Assembly: GCF_014854695.1 (NCBI RefSeq)
Contig: NZ_CP027558.1
Coordinates: forward strand, 62,001 to 126,000
Direction of reading: 5' to 3'
Length of the DNA: 64,000 bases
DNA from: Rhodococcus rhodochrous
Lineage (GTDB): Bacteria > Actinomycetota > Actinomycetes > Mycobacteriales > Mycobacteriaceae
Below are positions 26,452-36,579 of the stretch, one piece after another. A program made the translations under genes and the position numbers. How positions within the stretch are numbered: the stretch's first letter is position 1; each line of letters begins with the position of its first letter. The notes under the pieces were generated by a model. The model was not told the DNA's origin. It ran no database searches and worked only from the letters and a program-made list of their open reading frames with translations.

Positions 26452-27699
26452 ATGTTGTTCATCGGCGATGACTGGGCAGAAGGACATCACGACATCGAGG
26501 TCGAAGACGACACCGGTCGCCGCCTGGCACGGATGCGGCTACCGGAAGGCGTCGAGGGGTTGGCCCGACTGCACGAGGTGATAGCCGAACATCTCGATAC
26601 CGACCCCGACGGTATCGGGACCGATGTCCCCACCGATGGTGCGGTCGTCGTCGGGATCGAAACCGATCGTGGAGTATGGGTGTCGGCACTGCTGGCCTGC
26701 GGATACCAGGTGTATGTGATCAATCCGATGTCGGCAGCACGGTACCGAGAGCGGCACGGCACCTCGGGAGCCAAGTCCGACGCCGGCGATGCCCATGTCC
26801 TCGCCGAGATCATCCGGGTGGACCGGGACCATCACCGCCAAATCGCCGGGGACTCCACACAGGTCGAAGCCCTGAAACTGCTCACCCGCGCCCACCAAGG
26901 CCTGATCTGGGATCGGACCCGACACCTGCAGCGGATGCGGTCGGCGCTACGCGAGTACTTCCCGGCCGCATTGACCGCATTCGACAACCTCGCTGCCCCG
27001 GACACCCTGGCATTGCTGCAGAAAGCCCCCGATCCGGATCGCGCAGCACGACTGACCACCGGGCAGATCACCGCGGAACTCGCCCGGGCACACCGGCGCG
27101 GGGACCGCACCGCCAAGGCCACCCGCATCCGCGATGCGCTGCGGGCACCGGCGCTGCGGCAACCCGCTGAGATCGAAAATGCCTACGCGATCGTCGTCGT
27201 CGGACAAGCCCGCATGCTCGAGCACCTGAACGTGCAGATCGACGAGCTCGAGCAGGAGGTGAAGCACAGTTTTCGTCGGCACCCGGCCGCTGACATCGTC
27301 CGCAGCTGTCCCGGACTCGGGGACGTGCTGGGCGCCCGGGTGCTCGCAGAATTCGGCGACGATCCGCACCGATACCGTAATGCCAAGGCCCGCAAGAACT
27401 ACGCCGGGACATCCCCGATAACCCGAGCATCGGGAAAGAGGAAGACGGTGTCAGCGCGTTACGCCCGCAACAAGCACCTGGCCGATGCGTGTCACCAGTG
27501 GGCGTTCTGCTCGATGAACACCTCACCGGGCGCTCGTGCCTATTACGACGCGCTGCGAGCCCGGGAGGTCGGCCATCATGCCGCGCTGCGTCAGCTCGGT
27601 AACCGGCTCGTCGGGATTCTCCACGGATGTGTGAAGACCGGCACGGTCTACGACGAGAACACCGCGTGGCCCCAAGTCACGACGCAAACCGCGGCTTGA
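26452..27699 (+). CDS. IS110-family recombinase, second type
   Basis: GGAGG stands 8 nt before ATG 26452. 415 residues: DEDD residues in MLFIGDDWAEGHHDI, VGIETDRGVW and KSDAGDAHVLAEI, and the Tnp_20 portion CPGLGDVLGARVLAEFG with NYAGTSPITRASGKRK supplying the Ser. A long central helical arm (roughly 150-280) is typical. Only distantly related to the element at 16229. Frame intact, probably active. Confidence 0.88.
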   Translation: MLFIGDDWAEGHHDIEVEDDTGRRLARMRLPEGVEGLARLHEVIAEHLDTDPDGIGTDVPTDGAVVVGIETDRGVWVSALLACGYQVYVINPMSAARYRERHGTSGAKSDAGDAHVLAEIIRVDRDHHRQIAGDSTQVEALKLLTRAHQGLIWDRTRHLQRMRSALREYFPAALTAFDNLAAPDTLALLQKAPDPDRAARLTTGQITAELARAHRRGDRTAKATRIRDALRAPALRQPAEIENAYAIVVVGQARMLEHLNVQIDELEQEVKHSFRRHPAADIVRSCPGLGDVLGARVLAEFGDDPHRYRNAKARKNYAGTSPITRASGKRKTVSARYARNKHLADACHQWAFCSMNTSPGARAYYDALRAREVGHHAALRQLGNRLVGILHGCVKTGTVYDENTAWPQVTTQTAA

Positions 27700-28281
27700 C
27701 ACAGATACGCCATGGGATGTCTGAGTTCCACAAGTTGACAGCGCCACCGGTCCGCCGTCGAGCATCAGCCCTGATCACAAAGCAGAAGACGTGACGGATG
27801 GGGCACTAATTGGCCCGCAGCCGTGGAGCAATAAGACTGGCAATGCCTACCGATACGACAGTCTCCCAGCCCACTACTGTGCCGATGTTCCAGGCAGTTC
27901 GCGATTGGCTGGGGATCGCAGGTGCCCCGAGGCGGTATCCGGTGGCCCCTCGCCGCCCGGATTTCCGTTGTCACGTCCGCTGGTGCGCGCGCAGGCGCCC
28001 GGCGGTCTCGCGCTTGTGGTCGAGGTCGCCAAGCGTTGCTTCCGTGCTGACCAGCGCGAACTTGGACTGGCCCCTCAGGAATTGGTTCGCGGGGGGCCGT
28101 CGTTGAAAGCACCCGCGTACTCATCCACGCCGCCAAAGAGGGCACTAAAAGTTATGGAACTCAGGCTGAGCTATCGGCGACGATCGCCCCATCATGGGGG
28201 GCAGGCGGTAATCCCACCGGGGACATTGAAGGACGATCAATACTGAGCCATACGTGGCCACACAGAGATTATGGATCAGAG
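27700..28281. other. Non-coding or decayed sequence between two IS elements
   Basis: Holds the right end of the IS110-family element and then about 500 bp with no ribosome-site-supported gene. Open frames of 100-150 codons exist in three frames but their compositions look like GC-rich shadow reading. One plus-strand frame at about 28090-28330 (STRVLIHAAKEGTKSYGTQA) could be a scrap of a lost gene that I cannot identify. Confidence 0.4.
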
Positions 28282-28286
28282 TTTAG

Positions 28287-29949
28287 CCTGAATCCACCGA
28301 ACGATCAGCCGCGTAGCAGCGTGTCGAACTGAAGAAAGTGCCCCCTGAACTGGGAAGATTGGAGTTCTCACACAACAAATCCACCAGGTCACGAAAGGCA
28401 CTTCCGGTGAAAGTGTCCCACAAGTTCATCGACGGCTCCGCCGTGTTCGACGAGGACAACCTCGTCTCGTGCGCCGGACTGGTCCCGGTCATGACACTGG
28501 CCGAACACACCCACCTGCCGGACCTGCTCACCGAGAAGGTCTCGATCACCACCACGAAGGTCACCTCCGGGGCCGCGAACCCGGCACCGAAACTGCTCAC
28601 CCTGATCGCCGGGATGTGCGCCGGCGCCGACAGCATCGACGATATCGACCTGCTGCGCTCGGGCGGCATGCCACACCTGTTCGCAGGCGTCTACGCGCCC
28701 TCGACTGTGGGAACGCTGCTGCGCGAGTTCAGCTTCGGTCATGCACGTCAGCTCGAATCCGTGCTCCGCGAACACCTGATCGCACTCGCCGCCCGGGTCG
28801 AGATCCTGCCCGGTCTGGCCGAGCAGGCGTTCATCGACATCGACTCGCTGCTGCGCCCGGTCTACGGCCACGCCAAACAAGGCGCGAGCTACGGACACAC
28901 GAAAATCGCCGGCAAACAGATCCTGCGCAAAGGCCTGTCCCCGCTGGCCACGACCATCAGCACCGCCGACTCCGCGCCGATCATCACCGGCATGCGACTG
29001 CGGGCCGGGAAGGCCGGCTCCGGTAACGGTGCAGGTCGGATGGTTACTCAGGCCATCGTCACCGCCCGCCAGGCCGGCGCGACCGGGACCATCGTGGTCC
29101 GTGGGGACTCTGCGTACGGCACCCGCGCGGTCATCTCCGCGTGTCTGCGCGCGAAAGTGTGTTTCTCGCTCGTCCTGGCCAAGAACACCGCCGTCCAACG
29201 CGCGATCGACTCGATTCCCGACGAGGCGTGGACCGCGGTGAAATATCCCGGTGCCGTGCGTGACCCGGACACCGGTGCCTGGATCTCCGATGCCGAGGTC
29301 GCCGAAACCACTTACACCGCTTTCGCTTCCACCAGGACTCCGGTCACCGCCCGGTTGATCGTGCGCCGCGTCAAAGACGCCCGCTTCCCCGACGCGTTGT
29401 TTCCGGTGTGGCGATATCACCCGTTTTTCACCAACACCAGCGCCCACACCGTCGATGCTGATGTCACCCATCGCCGGCACGCGATCATCGAAACCGTCTT
29501 CGCCGACCTCATCGACGGGCCCCTGGCGCACATGCCGTCGGGGAGGTTCGGGGCGAATTCGGCATGGGTGCTCTGCGCGGCGATCGCCCACAATCTGCTG
29601 CGCGCGACCGGTGTTCTTGCAGGTGGTGGGCATTCGCGCGCCCGTGGGGCGACGCTACGCCGCAAGATCGTCAACCTTCCCGCCCGATTGTGTCGACCGC
29701 AACGAAGACCGATCTTGCGACTACCCACGCACTGGCCCTGGTCGGCTGCCTGGCTTCGACTGTGGGCCAACACCATCGGCCACAGTCCGCCCTCGACCAC
29801 CTGAACACTGACCGACCCGCCGAGACGGCACGACCGGAGCCGCACCGTGGAAAAGCTGGGCAGACCAGCGGTTACTTCACGCCCTGAGCCCGCACTCGTC
29901 TGGAATCCAGATCCGGATCGACCTTCAAGGACTCATCGGTGGATTCAGG
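28287..29949 (+). mobile_element. Intact IS1380-family element
   Basis: Inverted repeats CCTGAATCCACCGA at 28287-28300 and its complement at 29936-29949. Flanked by TTTAG at 28282-28286 and 29950-29954, a target duplication. Length 1663 bp. One full transposase gene inside. Confidence 0.92.
28407..29804 (+). CDS. IS1380-family transposase
   Basis: GTG 28407 (VKVSHKFIDGSAVFDEDNL) follows GAAAGG; an in-frame extension to 28338 would include the terminal region and is unlikely. 465 residues with the DDE residues in QAFIDIDSLLRPVYG, TIVVRGDSAYGTR and RHAIIETVFADLIDG, and the Trp/Arg-rich end (ILRLPTHWPW). Frame intact and the element has clean ends, so it is potentially active and recently inserted. 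Confidence 0.9.
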   Translation: MKVSHKFIDGSAVFDEDNLVSCAGLVPVMTLAEHTHLPDLLTEKVSITTTKVTSGAANPAPKLLTLIAGMCAGADSIDDIDLLRSGGMPHLFAGVYAPSTVGTLLREFSFGHARQLESVLREHLIALAARVEILPGLAEQAFIDIDSLLRPVYGHAKQGASYGHTKIAGKQILRKGLSPLATTISTADSAPIITGMRLRAGKAGSGNGAGRMVTQAIVTARQAGATGTIVVRGDSAYGTRAVISACLRAKVCFSLVLAKNTAVQRAIDSIPDEAWTAVKYPGAVRDPDTGAWISDAEVAETTYTAFASTRTPVTARLIVRRVKDARFPDALFPVWRYHPFFTNTSAHTVDADVTHRRHAIIETVFADLIDGPLAHMPSGRFGANSAWVLCAAIAHNLLRATGVLAGGGHSRARGATLRRKIVNLPARLCRPQRRPILRLPTHWPWSAAWLRLWANTIGHSPPSTT

Positions 29950-30075
29950 TTTAGGAGCCAGCTGGCATCCGACGCAGATTCGAACGCCGGATCGGCCCGT
30001 TAGCTCTATGACATTAAGTCGGGTACGGTCGATCCAGCCTCTTCCCATGGCGGCTGCTGCATCGATCTTTCGGCG

Positions 30076-30642
30076 TCACCACATCGAGTATGCCAAGGCG
30101 TGTAGATCCGTCTCAGTGCCGGCCAATTGAAGCGCTGGCACGGTCCTGTGGAACTCGCGTGCACCGTACAAAAGCGTAGGTGCTGAACTCGGGAAAGAAA
30201 CTCCTCGGACCTCTCCGATGAAAAGCACGTGATCAGCAACAGGGATTGTTCGTGTCACGAGACAGTCCAGATGTGCGATTGCTCCCCGAACGCATGGCGT
30301 CGCGGCCACTGGCGCAGCCAAATGAGGCTCATCAAGAAACTTCGGGCGTCCGGGCGCGGCGGCGAACTCTGCCGTAGCGACACCACCCGTGCCCATGAGG
30401 CAGAGTCCGTATTCCCCTTGCTCAGCGACTGCGTGCGTGGTCGCGCTGGCCTCTCCGAGCGAGATTAAAACGGTAGGTGGTGCTGTCGAGACTGAACAGC
30501 AGGCAGTGATGGTCATGCCCCATGGGCGGTCTTCGACCTTGGTTGTCACGACCGCAACACTGGCAGTCAGGAGACTCATGGAGCGTCGGAAGGCGTCTGC
30601 AATGGACATATCGTCGGACATATCGTCAGCGGGAGTATTCAT
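30076..30642 (-). CDS. Flavin reductase-domain protein (HpaC-like)
   Basis: ATG 30642 has AGGAGA 5-6 nt upstream. 188 residues of the FMN-binding split-barrel fold: FRRSMSLLTASVAVVTT, RPWGMTITACCSVSTAPPTVLISL, then HLDCLVTRTIPVADHVLFIGEV and a C-terminal GAREFHRTV. It supplies reduced flavin to a monooxygenase. The nearest partner lacking a reductase is the HpaB-type enzyme at 22267, now separated from it by two IS elements; it may once have been part of that operon. Transcribed alone on the minus strand. Confidence 0.82.
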   Translation of the reverse strand: MNTPADDMSDDMSIADAFRRSMSLLTASVAVVTTKVEDRPWGMTITACCSVSTAPPTVLISLGEASATTHAVAEQGEYGLCLMGTGGVATAEFAAAPGRPKFLDEPHLAAPVAATPCVRGAIAHLDCLVTRTIPVADHVLFIGEVRGVSFPSSAPTLLYGAREFHRTVPALQLAGTETDLHALAYSMW

Positions 30643-31021
30643 GCGGTCTCCTAGGGAAGCCAGACTAGACCTGAGAACTGCATGCAAGTCTACGATGTTC
30701 TGCATGCTATTGCGACCCCGAATGTCTACATTCGCGTACCGGCGGCCAGGGAGGCGGTCTCGGCGATGGTGCAGTCGGTGTGGGCCGCGGCGTGGAAGCG
30801 AGCGGCCGAGCAGGCGGACGAGGCGACCGCAGTGGCGCTCGATGCCGCTCGCGCCGGCGAAGCCGACGCCCTGACGGCTGCCGAGTGTGCCATCGCCGAG
30901 AAGGACGACGCGGTCGCGGACGCTCCTCCACACACAAATGGCTCATCTTTCATTGTCGGGGAAGTCGTGCGATCGGCCGTTAATAAGGTGCTTTGTCTGC
31001 TTTTCAAAGTAGGAGTAATAG
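30643..31021. other. Intergenic region with a doubtful Ala/Glu-rich frame
   Basis: Contains the promoter side of the flavin reductase gene and the leader of the pyruvate carboxylase fragment. A plus-strand frame at about 30740-30950 encodes an Ala/Glu/Asp-rich helix (EADALTAAECAIAEKDDAVA); it may be the tail of a lost gene that came in with the carboxylase fragment. I do not call it. Confidence 0.35.
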
Positions 31022-31255
31022 GTGTTTGAAAAGGTTTTGGTCGCTAATCGCGGGGAGATAGCGATCCGAGCGTTCCGCGCGGCGTACGAATTGGGCGCTG
31101 GCACGGTCGCGGTGTTCCCCTACGAGGACCGCAACTCGGTGCATCGATTGAAGGCGGACGAGTCGTATCAGATCGGTGGGCCCGGTCATCCGGTGCGCGC
31201 CTACTTGTCGGTGGAGGAGATCGTCGACACTGCCCGGCGGGCGGGCGCAACCGCA
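31022..31255 (+). pseudogene. pyc: Pyruvate carboxylase 5' fragment
   Basis: GTG 31022 with AGGAG about 8 nt upstream begins FEKVLVANRGEIAIRAFRAA, then YEDRNSVHRLKADESYQIGG and YLSVEEIVDTARRAGA. This is the N-terminus of the biotin carboxylase domain. After about 76 of roughly 1130 residues the homology stops near 31250 and the frame runs into the 3' end of catA on the other strand. A chromosome-derived fragment left by recombination; not functional. Confidence 0.8.
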
Positions 31256-31295
31256 CTCTCGTTCGGATGTGATCAGGCCGCAGCCGCGGTCCGGA

Positions 31296-32469
<1,174 letters not shown>

Positions 32470-33006
32470 TCAGTCCGGTGTGCCGCTGCCGTGCAATTGG
32501 GAAGTTTGTCCGCGGTAGTACACCAGGGGCCGGTTGTCGCTGAAGTCGACGTGGGTGACGCGGCCGATCATGCCGAGATGGTCGCCGGCTTCGAAAACAT
32601 GGTCCTGTTCGCACAGGATCGTGGTCACTGCGTCCTTGATGGTGGGGATGCCGTGGTGGTATTCCCATTCGCCGACTTCGAATTTCGCTCCGTCGATCCG
32701 GGCAAATCCGTGGCAGATCTCGGCTTGGTCCTCGGCAAGGACGTTGATGCAGAAGCATTCGCTGCGGCGCAGTTGGGCGAATGTCGATGAGCCGGAAAAG
32801 GCGAAGAATGCCACCAGAGGCGGGTCGAGGGAAACCGAGGTCAAAGAGCCGATGGTCATCCCGACCGGTTCCCCGTCACAGAGAGCAGTCACCACTGCGA
32901 CCGAGGTCGGTACACGGCCCATGGCCCGGCGAATCGTTGCCGCATCCACGTCTTGGTCCTTGTCCTGTGGAAGAGCGCGCATTGAATGTTGCACTGCGGT
33001 GGTCAT
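32470..33006 (-). CDS. Flavin reductase (two-component monooxygenase partner)
   Basis: ATG 33006 has AGGAGA 8-9 nt upstream. 178 residues: IRRAMGRVPTSVAVVTAL, VGMTIGSLTSVSLDPPLVAF, STFAQLRRSECFCINVLAED, then HGIPTIKDAVTTILCE and GDHLGMIGRVTHVDF. These are the usual flavin-reductase-domain landmarks. It lies 57 nt after the alpha/beta hydrolase gene in the same operon as the luciferase-like monooxygenase, so it most likely provides reduced FMN to that enzyme. Confidence 0.87.
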   Translation of the reverse strand: MTTAVQHSMRALPQDKDQDVDAATIRRAMGRVPTSVAVVTALCDGEPVGMTIGSLTSVSLDPPLVAFFAFSGSSTFAQLRRSECFCINVLAEDQAEICHGFARIDGAKFEVGEWEYHHGIPTIKDAVTTILCEQDHVFEAGDHLGMIGRVTHVDFSDNRPLVYYRGQTSQLHGSGTPD

Positions 33007-33063
33007 AGTTGGTCTCCTGGTCTCTCGGGGACCCGGCAGGGATGACATCGGCATCTGCTCGGG

Positions 33064-33864
33064 TCAGAGGAGGAACTTGTCGACGGCCTCGAGGGTTTCG
33101 TCGAGCTTTTCCACCTGAGGAATGTGCCCACAGTCCTCGATGATGGTCACGGTGCTGTCGGCGATGAGTTTGTGGAACTGTTCGGCGTAGATCGCGGAGA
33201 CGAGTCGGTCCTCGCGGCCCCACACGATCAAAGTTGGTGCGACGACGCGGTGCAGTCGGTGACGCAGACCCCGGTCGGGGATGGGCCAGGCAAACTTGCC
33301 GGTGCATCCGAAGGCCCACACCATGGCGGCCGCGGCAGCCTGCTGTTGTTCGATGTCATCAGATGGTGCAAGCATCGCCTGGGCTGCCGGGCTGGTGGGG
33401 TCGTGGAACAGCAAGGCCGGTAGCTGCTCGGGCGGGGTGGCGATCCAGTTCGCCGTCGGGGCAGCCTCGCTCCACAGTCCGATCGGATCGAGCAGAATCA
33501 GTTTCTCCGGCAACGCCGGGAACGCGGCAGCGAGTTCGGCCGCGAGCATGCCGCCGAAGGACTGCCCGACCACCACGGGGCGATCGAGTCCGAGCGCGCG
33601 GATCAGTTCCTCGTAAGCGAGCACCATGTCGCTGAGGGTGTCGATGGTATGGATGGCATATGGATTGCCGTCGCTGGTGCCGGGGAACTCCGGAGCGTAG
33701 ACGGTGTACCGCGAGGCCAAATGGGACAGGAATGGATCCCATGCCAGGCCCGCAGCCGGGTGCAGATACAGCAACGGCGTTCCGGCGCCGGCGATCTTGA
33801 CGGTGATGGTCAGTCGGCCGCCCCAGACGTCGACGGTCTGTTCGGTAATGGTCGGAGTGCTCAT
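33064..33864 (-). CDS. Alpha/beta hydrolase
   Basis: ATG 33864 overlaps the stop of the monooxygenase gene (ATGA). 266 residues: LLYLHPAAGLAWDPF (oxyanion loop), VVVGQSFGGMLAAELAA (nucleophile Ser), TLIVWGREDRLVSAIY (acid), IIEDCGHIPQVEKL (His). A complete triad. In this operon it probably hydrolyses the ester or ring-opened product made by the LLM monooxygenase. Confidence 0.87.
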   Translation of the reverse strand: MSTPTITEQTVDVWGGRLTITVKIAGAGTPLLYLHPAAGLAWDPFLSHLASRYTVYAPEFPGTSDGNPYAIHTIDTLSDMVLAYEELIRALGLDRPVVVGQSFGGMLAAELAAAFPALPEKLILLDPIGLWSEAAPTANWIATPPEQLPALLFHDPTSPAAQAMLAPSDDIEQQQAAAAAMVWAFGCTGKFAWPIPDRGLRHRLHRVVAPTLIVWGREDRLVSAIYAEQFHKLIADSTVTIIEDCGHIPQVEKLDETLEAVDKFLL

Positions 33865-35126
33865 CGGGCGTTCGCTCCTGCCTGCGTCGCGGTGGTGTAG
33901 GAGATGGGCGTGCCGCCGAGCCGGCGCGGCCACCACTGATGCTGATGGTCGGTATCGGTCCACAAGGGACGCAGACGGGGCAGCACTTCTTCTGCGAACA
34001 GTTGGATGTTCTTCATCACCAGGTGGCGAGGGAGGGAGCCGAAGCCCAGCATGGCGTGGAGGTTGCCGATGCCGTATTCGCGGCAGAAGTCGAGCAGTTG
34101 CTCGGCGACAGTGTCGGGGCTGCCGACTACGACTACCCCCGCGTCGACCAGATCGCGGAAGGTGGCGGTGCGCATGCGGTGGTACAGACCGAAGTCGCCG
34201 GGATCCTTGATCAGAGCTTTGACGCCGTTGATGTCGATAGCTCCGGGCAGACCGAGCTTCTCGATCGGAATCGAACCCAAACCTTTCCGGAACGCGTATT
34301 CGGCGTGCGGGCCGTACTCGAGCTCGGCACGCTCGTCCGTTTCGGAGACGGCAATGGTCTGCAAGAACCCGATACGGTACGGATTACGGGCCACCCCCGC
34401 CTCGTCGGCTTGTTCCCACATCCGGTCGAAGATGCGCTTACCGGTCAGTTTGGCACCGAACCAGCTCAGATAATTGAACCCGAAGCCACGATCGAAACAC
34501 ATCCGCATGGTGCGGGGGTTGCCGATCCCGGTGATCCACACCGGGACGCTCTCCTGCAGCGGCCGTGGCCACATGTTCACCATCGGATACTGCGAATAGC
34601 GACCGTTCCAGGCGAACGGATCCTGCTCGCGCCAGGCCCGCAGCACCAATTCGAGGTTCTCGTCGAATCGGGGGCGGACCTCGATCGGCGGGACACCGTT
34701 GTTGATGTTGGCGTCGTAGCTCAACCCCACGGTCAGCCCGGCCACCAGGCGACCGCCGCTCATCACGTCGATCATGGCGTACTCTTCCGCGGCGCGGAGC
34801 GGCTCGCGGGCCTTGCCCAACGACCGGCCCATCGGGTACACCGCCACCTCGAGCCCTTCAGCCTCGGTCATGTAGGCCAGTGCACTCGAGATCAGATCCG
34901 GATTCGGGATCATGTCATAGCTGCTTTGACCATGCTCGGTGACCGCCACACCATCGAAACCACTACGCGCACCGTGCATCAGCTCGTCCATGAAGTCCCG
35001 AATCGACGAGTACATCCCATCCCGGGTGACAAGCGAGTACGGAATGCTGCACACCGACTCGTACTTGCTCTCGAAATCATCCGGAAGGTACCGGTACGGC
35101 GCCTGCAGGAACAGGTTGACTTTCAC
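33861..35126 (-). CDS. Luciferase-like (LLM) flavin-dependent monooxygenase
   Basis: GTG 35126 has GGAGGAG 5-6 nt upstream. 421 residues of the bacterial luciferase-like TIM-barrel family: KVNLFLQAPYRYLP, GFDGVAVTEHGQSSYDM, AYPMGRSLGKAREPLRAAEEY, DVMSGGRLVAGLTVGLSYD, and VWITGIGNPRTMRMC. It uses FMNH2 from the neighbouring reductase to oxidise an organic substrate. LLM enzymes open rings or cleave C-N and C-S bonds (RutA, pyridine monooxygenases, alkanesulfonate monooxygenase); which applies here cannot be told. First gene of a minus-strand operon divergent from lysR. Confidence 0.87.
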   Translation of the reverse strand: MKVNLFLQAPYRYLPDDFESKYESVCSIPYSLVTRDGMYSSIRDFMDELMHGARSGFDGVAVTEHGQSSYDMIPNPDLISSALAYMTEAEGLEVAVYPMGRSLGKAREPLRAAEEYAMIDVMSGGRLVAGLTVGLSYDANINNGVPPIEVRPRFDENLELVLRAWREQDPFAWNGRYSQYPMVNMWPRPLQESVPVWITGIGNPRTMRMCFDRGFGFNYLSWFGAKLTGKRIFDRMWEQADEAGVARNPYRIGFLQTIAVSETDERAELEYGPHAEYAFRKGLGSIPIEKLGLPGAIDINGVKALIKDPGDFGLYHRMRTATFRDLVDAGVVVVGSPDTVAEQLLDFCREYGIGNLHAMLGFGSLPRHLVMKNIQLFAEEVLPRLRPLWTDTDHQHQWWPRRLGGTPISYTTATQAGANAR

Positions 35127-35301
35127 GTTTTCTCCTCCGCCAGAGGGACGGGCCGATAGTTGTCCGGAACCGAGAGCGTTTCCTTGCTTGTCCGCTCTGT
35201 GATCCACCTCTCACGTCGAAGGCTATGGACAGGCCATCTAGATGTCCAACACTTGTTTTATGAGCTATTGAGATCTTCTGTGTCTGAATAAAGAATTAGG
35301 T
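35127..35301. promoter_or_regulatory. Divergent LysR-type control region
   Basis: 175 bp between lysR and the LLM operon. It contains a CATCTAGATG palindrome near 35234-35245 and, closer to lysR, an A+T-rich stretch (TGTCTGAATAAAGAATTAGG). LysR proteins bind such divergent regions and activate the opposite operon when an aromatic effector is present. Confidence 0.45.
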
Positions 35302-36243
35302 ATGGAGTTGCGCCACATGAGGTACTTCAGCGCGGTCGTCGAGGAGGGTAACTTCACTCGGGCCGCCGAACGGTTGTCCATGGCTCAGTCGCCGCTGTCC
35401 CAGCAGATCCGTGCACTCGAACGCGAACTCGGCGTGCAGTTGCTCGAACGCACCACCCGCTCGATCACGATCACCGCAGCGGGCCGGGTGTTCTACGACC
35501 GGTGCGTTGCGCTGCTCGACGACGCCGAAGACGCCATGGAATCCGCACGAAAAGCCGATCGCGGGGAAGTGGGCGCACTGTCATTGGGATTCACCGGATC
35601 GGCCACCTACGATCTGATGCCCAATCTGGTGCGGGCCTACCGTGAGCGCAATCCCCTCGTCGAACTCACCCTGCGCAGCGAAATGCTCACTCCAGCTCAG
35701 GTCGATGCGCTGCTCGACGGCACCTTGTCCGTCGGCCTGCTGCGCCCTCCGGTGAAAAGTCCCGGCATCATCGTCGAGCTGCTCCGCCATGAACCACTCT
35801 TGGTCGCCTTACCGGTACAACATCCTCGTGCCATCGCCACTGCGGTCGATCTGCGCGACCTCACCGCGGAGGCCTTCATCGGCTACTGCGACCCCTCCAC
35901 CATGCACGATGCCCTGATCGCCGCGTGCGAACAGGTAGGCTTCGTCCCTTCCGTTCGCCAACAGGTAGCCGAGACCTCCACCCTGGTTGCCCTCGTCGCT
36001 GCAGGCCTCGGCGTCGCACTCGTACCGGAATCGGTACGCCATCTACGCATGAACGGAGTTACCTACCGTCCATTGAGGACCCCGACGATGACCGTGCCCC
36101 TGGCGTTGGCCTACCGCGAAGACACCATCGGCCCCCTCATCCGCCGCTACCTCGACACCGCTCGCACAGTCCTGCGCAGTAAGAAGCTCCTCGATCCAAT
36201 CCCTCACGTCGACACCTTCGGCCAGTACATCGACACGCTCTGA
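35302..36243 (+). CDS. LysR-family regulator
   Basis: 313 residues; the N-terminal winged HTH is MELRHMRYFSAVVEEGNFTR, then AAERLSMAQSPLSQQIRALE and LLERTTRSITITAAG. The effector-binding part resembles the CatR/BenM group (GALSLGFTGSATYDLMPNLV, LRSEMLTPAQVDALLDG). Divergent from the LLM operon and close to catA, so cis,cis-muconate or an upstream aromatic acid is the natural guess for the inducer. It probably activates 35126-31296. Confidence 0.9.
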   Translation: MELRHMRYFSAVVEEGNFTRAAERLSMAQSPLSQQIRALERELGVQLLERTTRSITITAAGRVFYDRCVALLDDAEDAMESARKADRGEVGALSLGFTGSATYDLMPNLVRAYRERNPLVELTLRSEMLTPAQVDALLDGTLSVGLLRPPVKSPGIIVELLRHEPLLVALPVQHPRAIATAVDLRDLTAEAFIGYCDPSTMHDALIAACEQVGFVPSVRQQVAETSTLVALVAAGLGVALVPESVRHLRMNGVTYRPLRTPTMTVPLALAYREDTIGPLIRRYLDTARTVLRSKKLLDPIPHVDTFGQYIDTL

Positions 36244-36579
36244 AATCGACTCGACGCTCCGGTGGTGCCTTTACGGCATTGCGACGCCCGCTCCCCCGGC
36301 CGATAGGCGCTCTTACGTCAACCGTCACCGTACGGTCGATGCAGGTGGGGTACATGATGAGTGACCTGCACGGATATCTCGCGCCGGGGCACGGCATATC
36401 CCGCAGCCGGTGACATGCCGGGATGGGTGAGGGCACCCGACGGGCAGACGGTATGTGCGCTGTCCTCACACGGGTCGAGGGCGAGCAGCCCCTGACATTT
36501 CTGAGCCGACTACCCCGAATCGGAGGTGGGCCCGACCTTCTGCCAGGGGGCGGTTGCGTCCGTTCTAGGCTCGGTACCC
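36244..36579. other. Intergenic, no supported gene
   Basis: It follows the lysR stop. No hairpin of note and no ribosome-site-supported frame; the in-frame GTG at 36526 could start the next gene 18 codons earlier. Confidence 0.4.

Noticed and set aside
28389..29633. 414-codon minus-strand frame opposite the IS1380 transposase
   Set aside because: Shadow of the intact transposase; Gly/Asp/Arg-rich with no family resemblance.
29960..30030. tRNA gene on the minus strand (TTCGAAT T-loop-like string)
   Set aside because: The flanking bases do not form a five-pair T-stem and no D-arm or anticodon arm can be drawn.
30682..31029. Plus-strand frame before the pyc fragment as a real gene
   Set aside because: No ribosome site, low-complexity Ala/Glu composition, and it overlaps the flavin reductase promoter side and the pyc leader.
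33939..35159. 406-codon plus-strand frame opposite the LLM monooxygenase
   Set aside because: Antisense shadow. The minus strand carries family motifs and a strong ribosome site.
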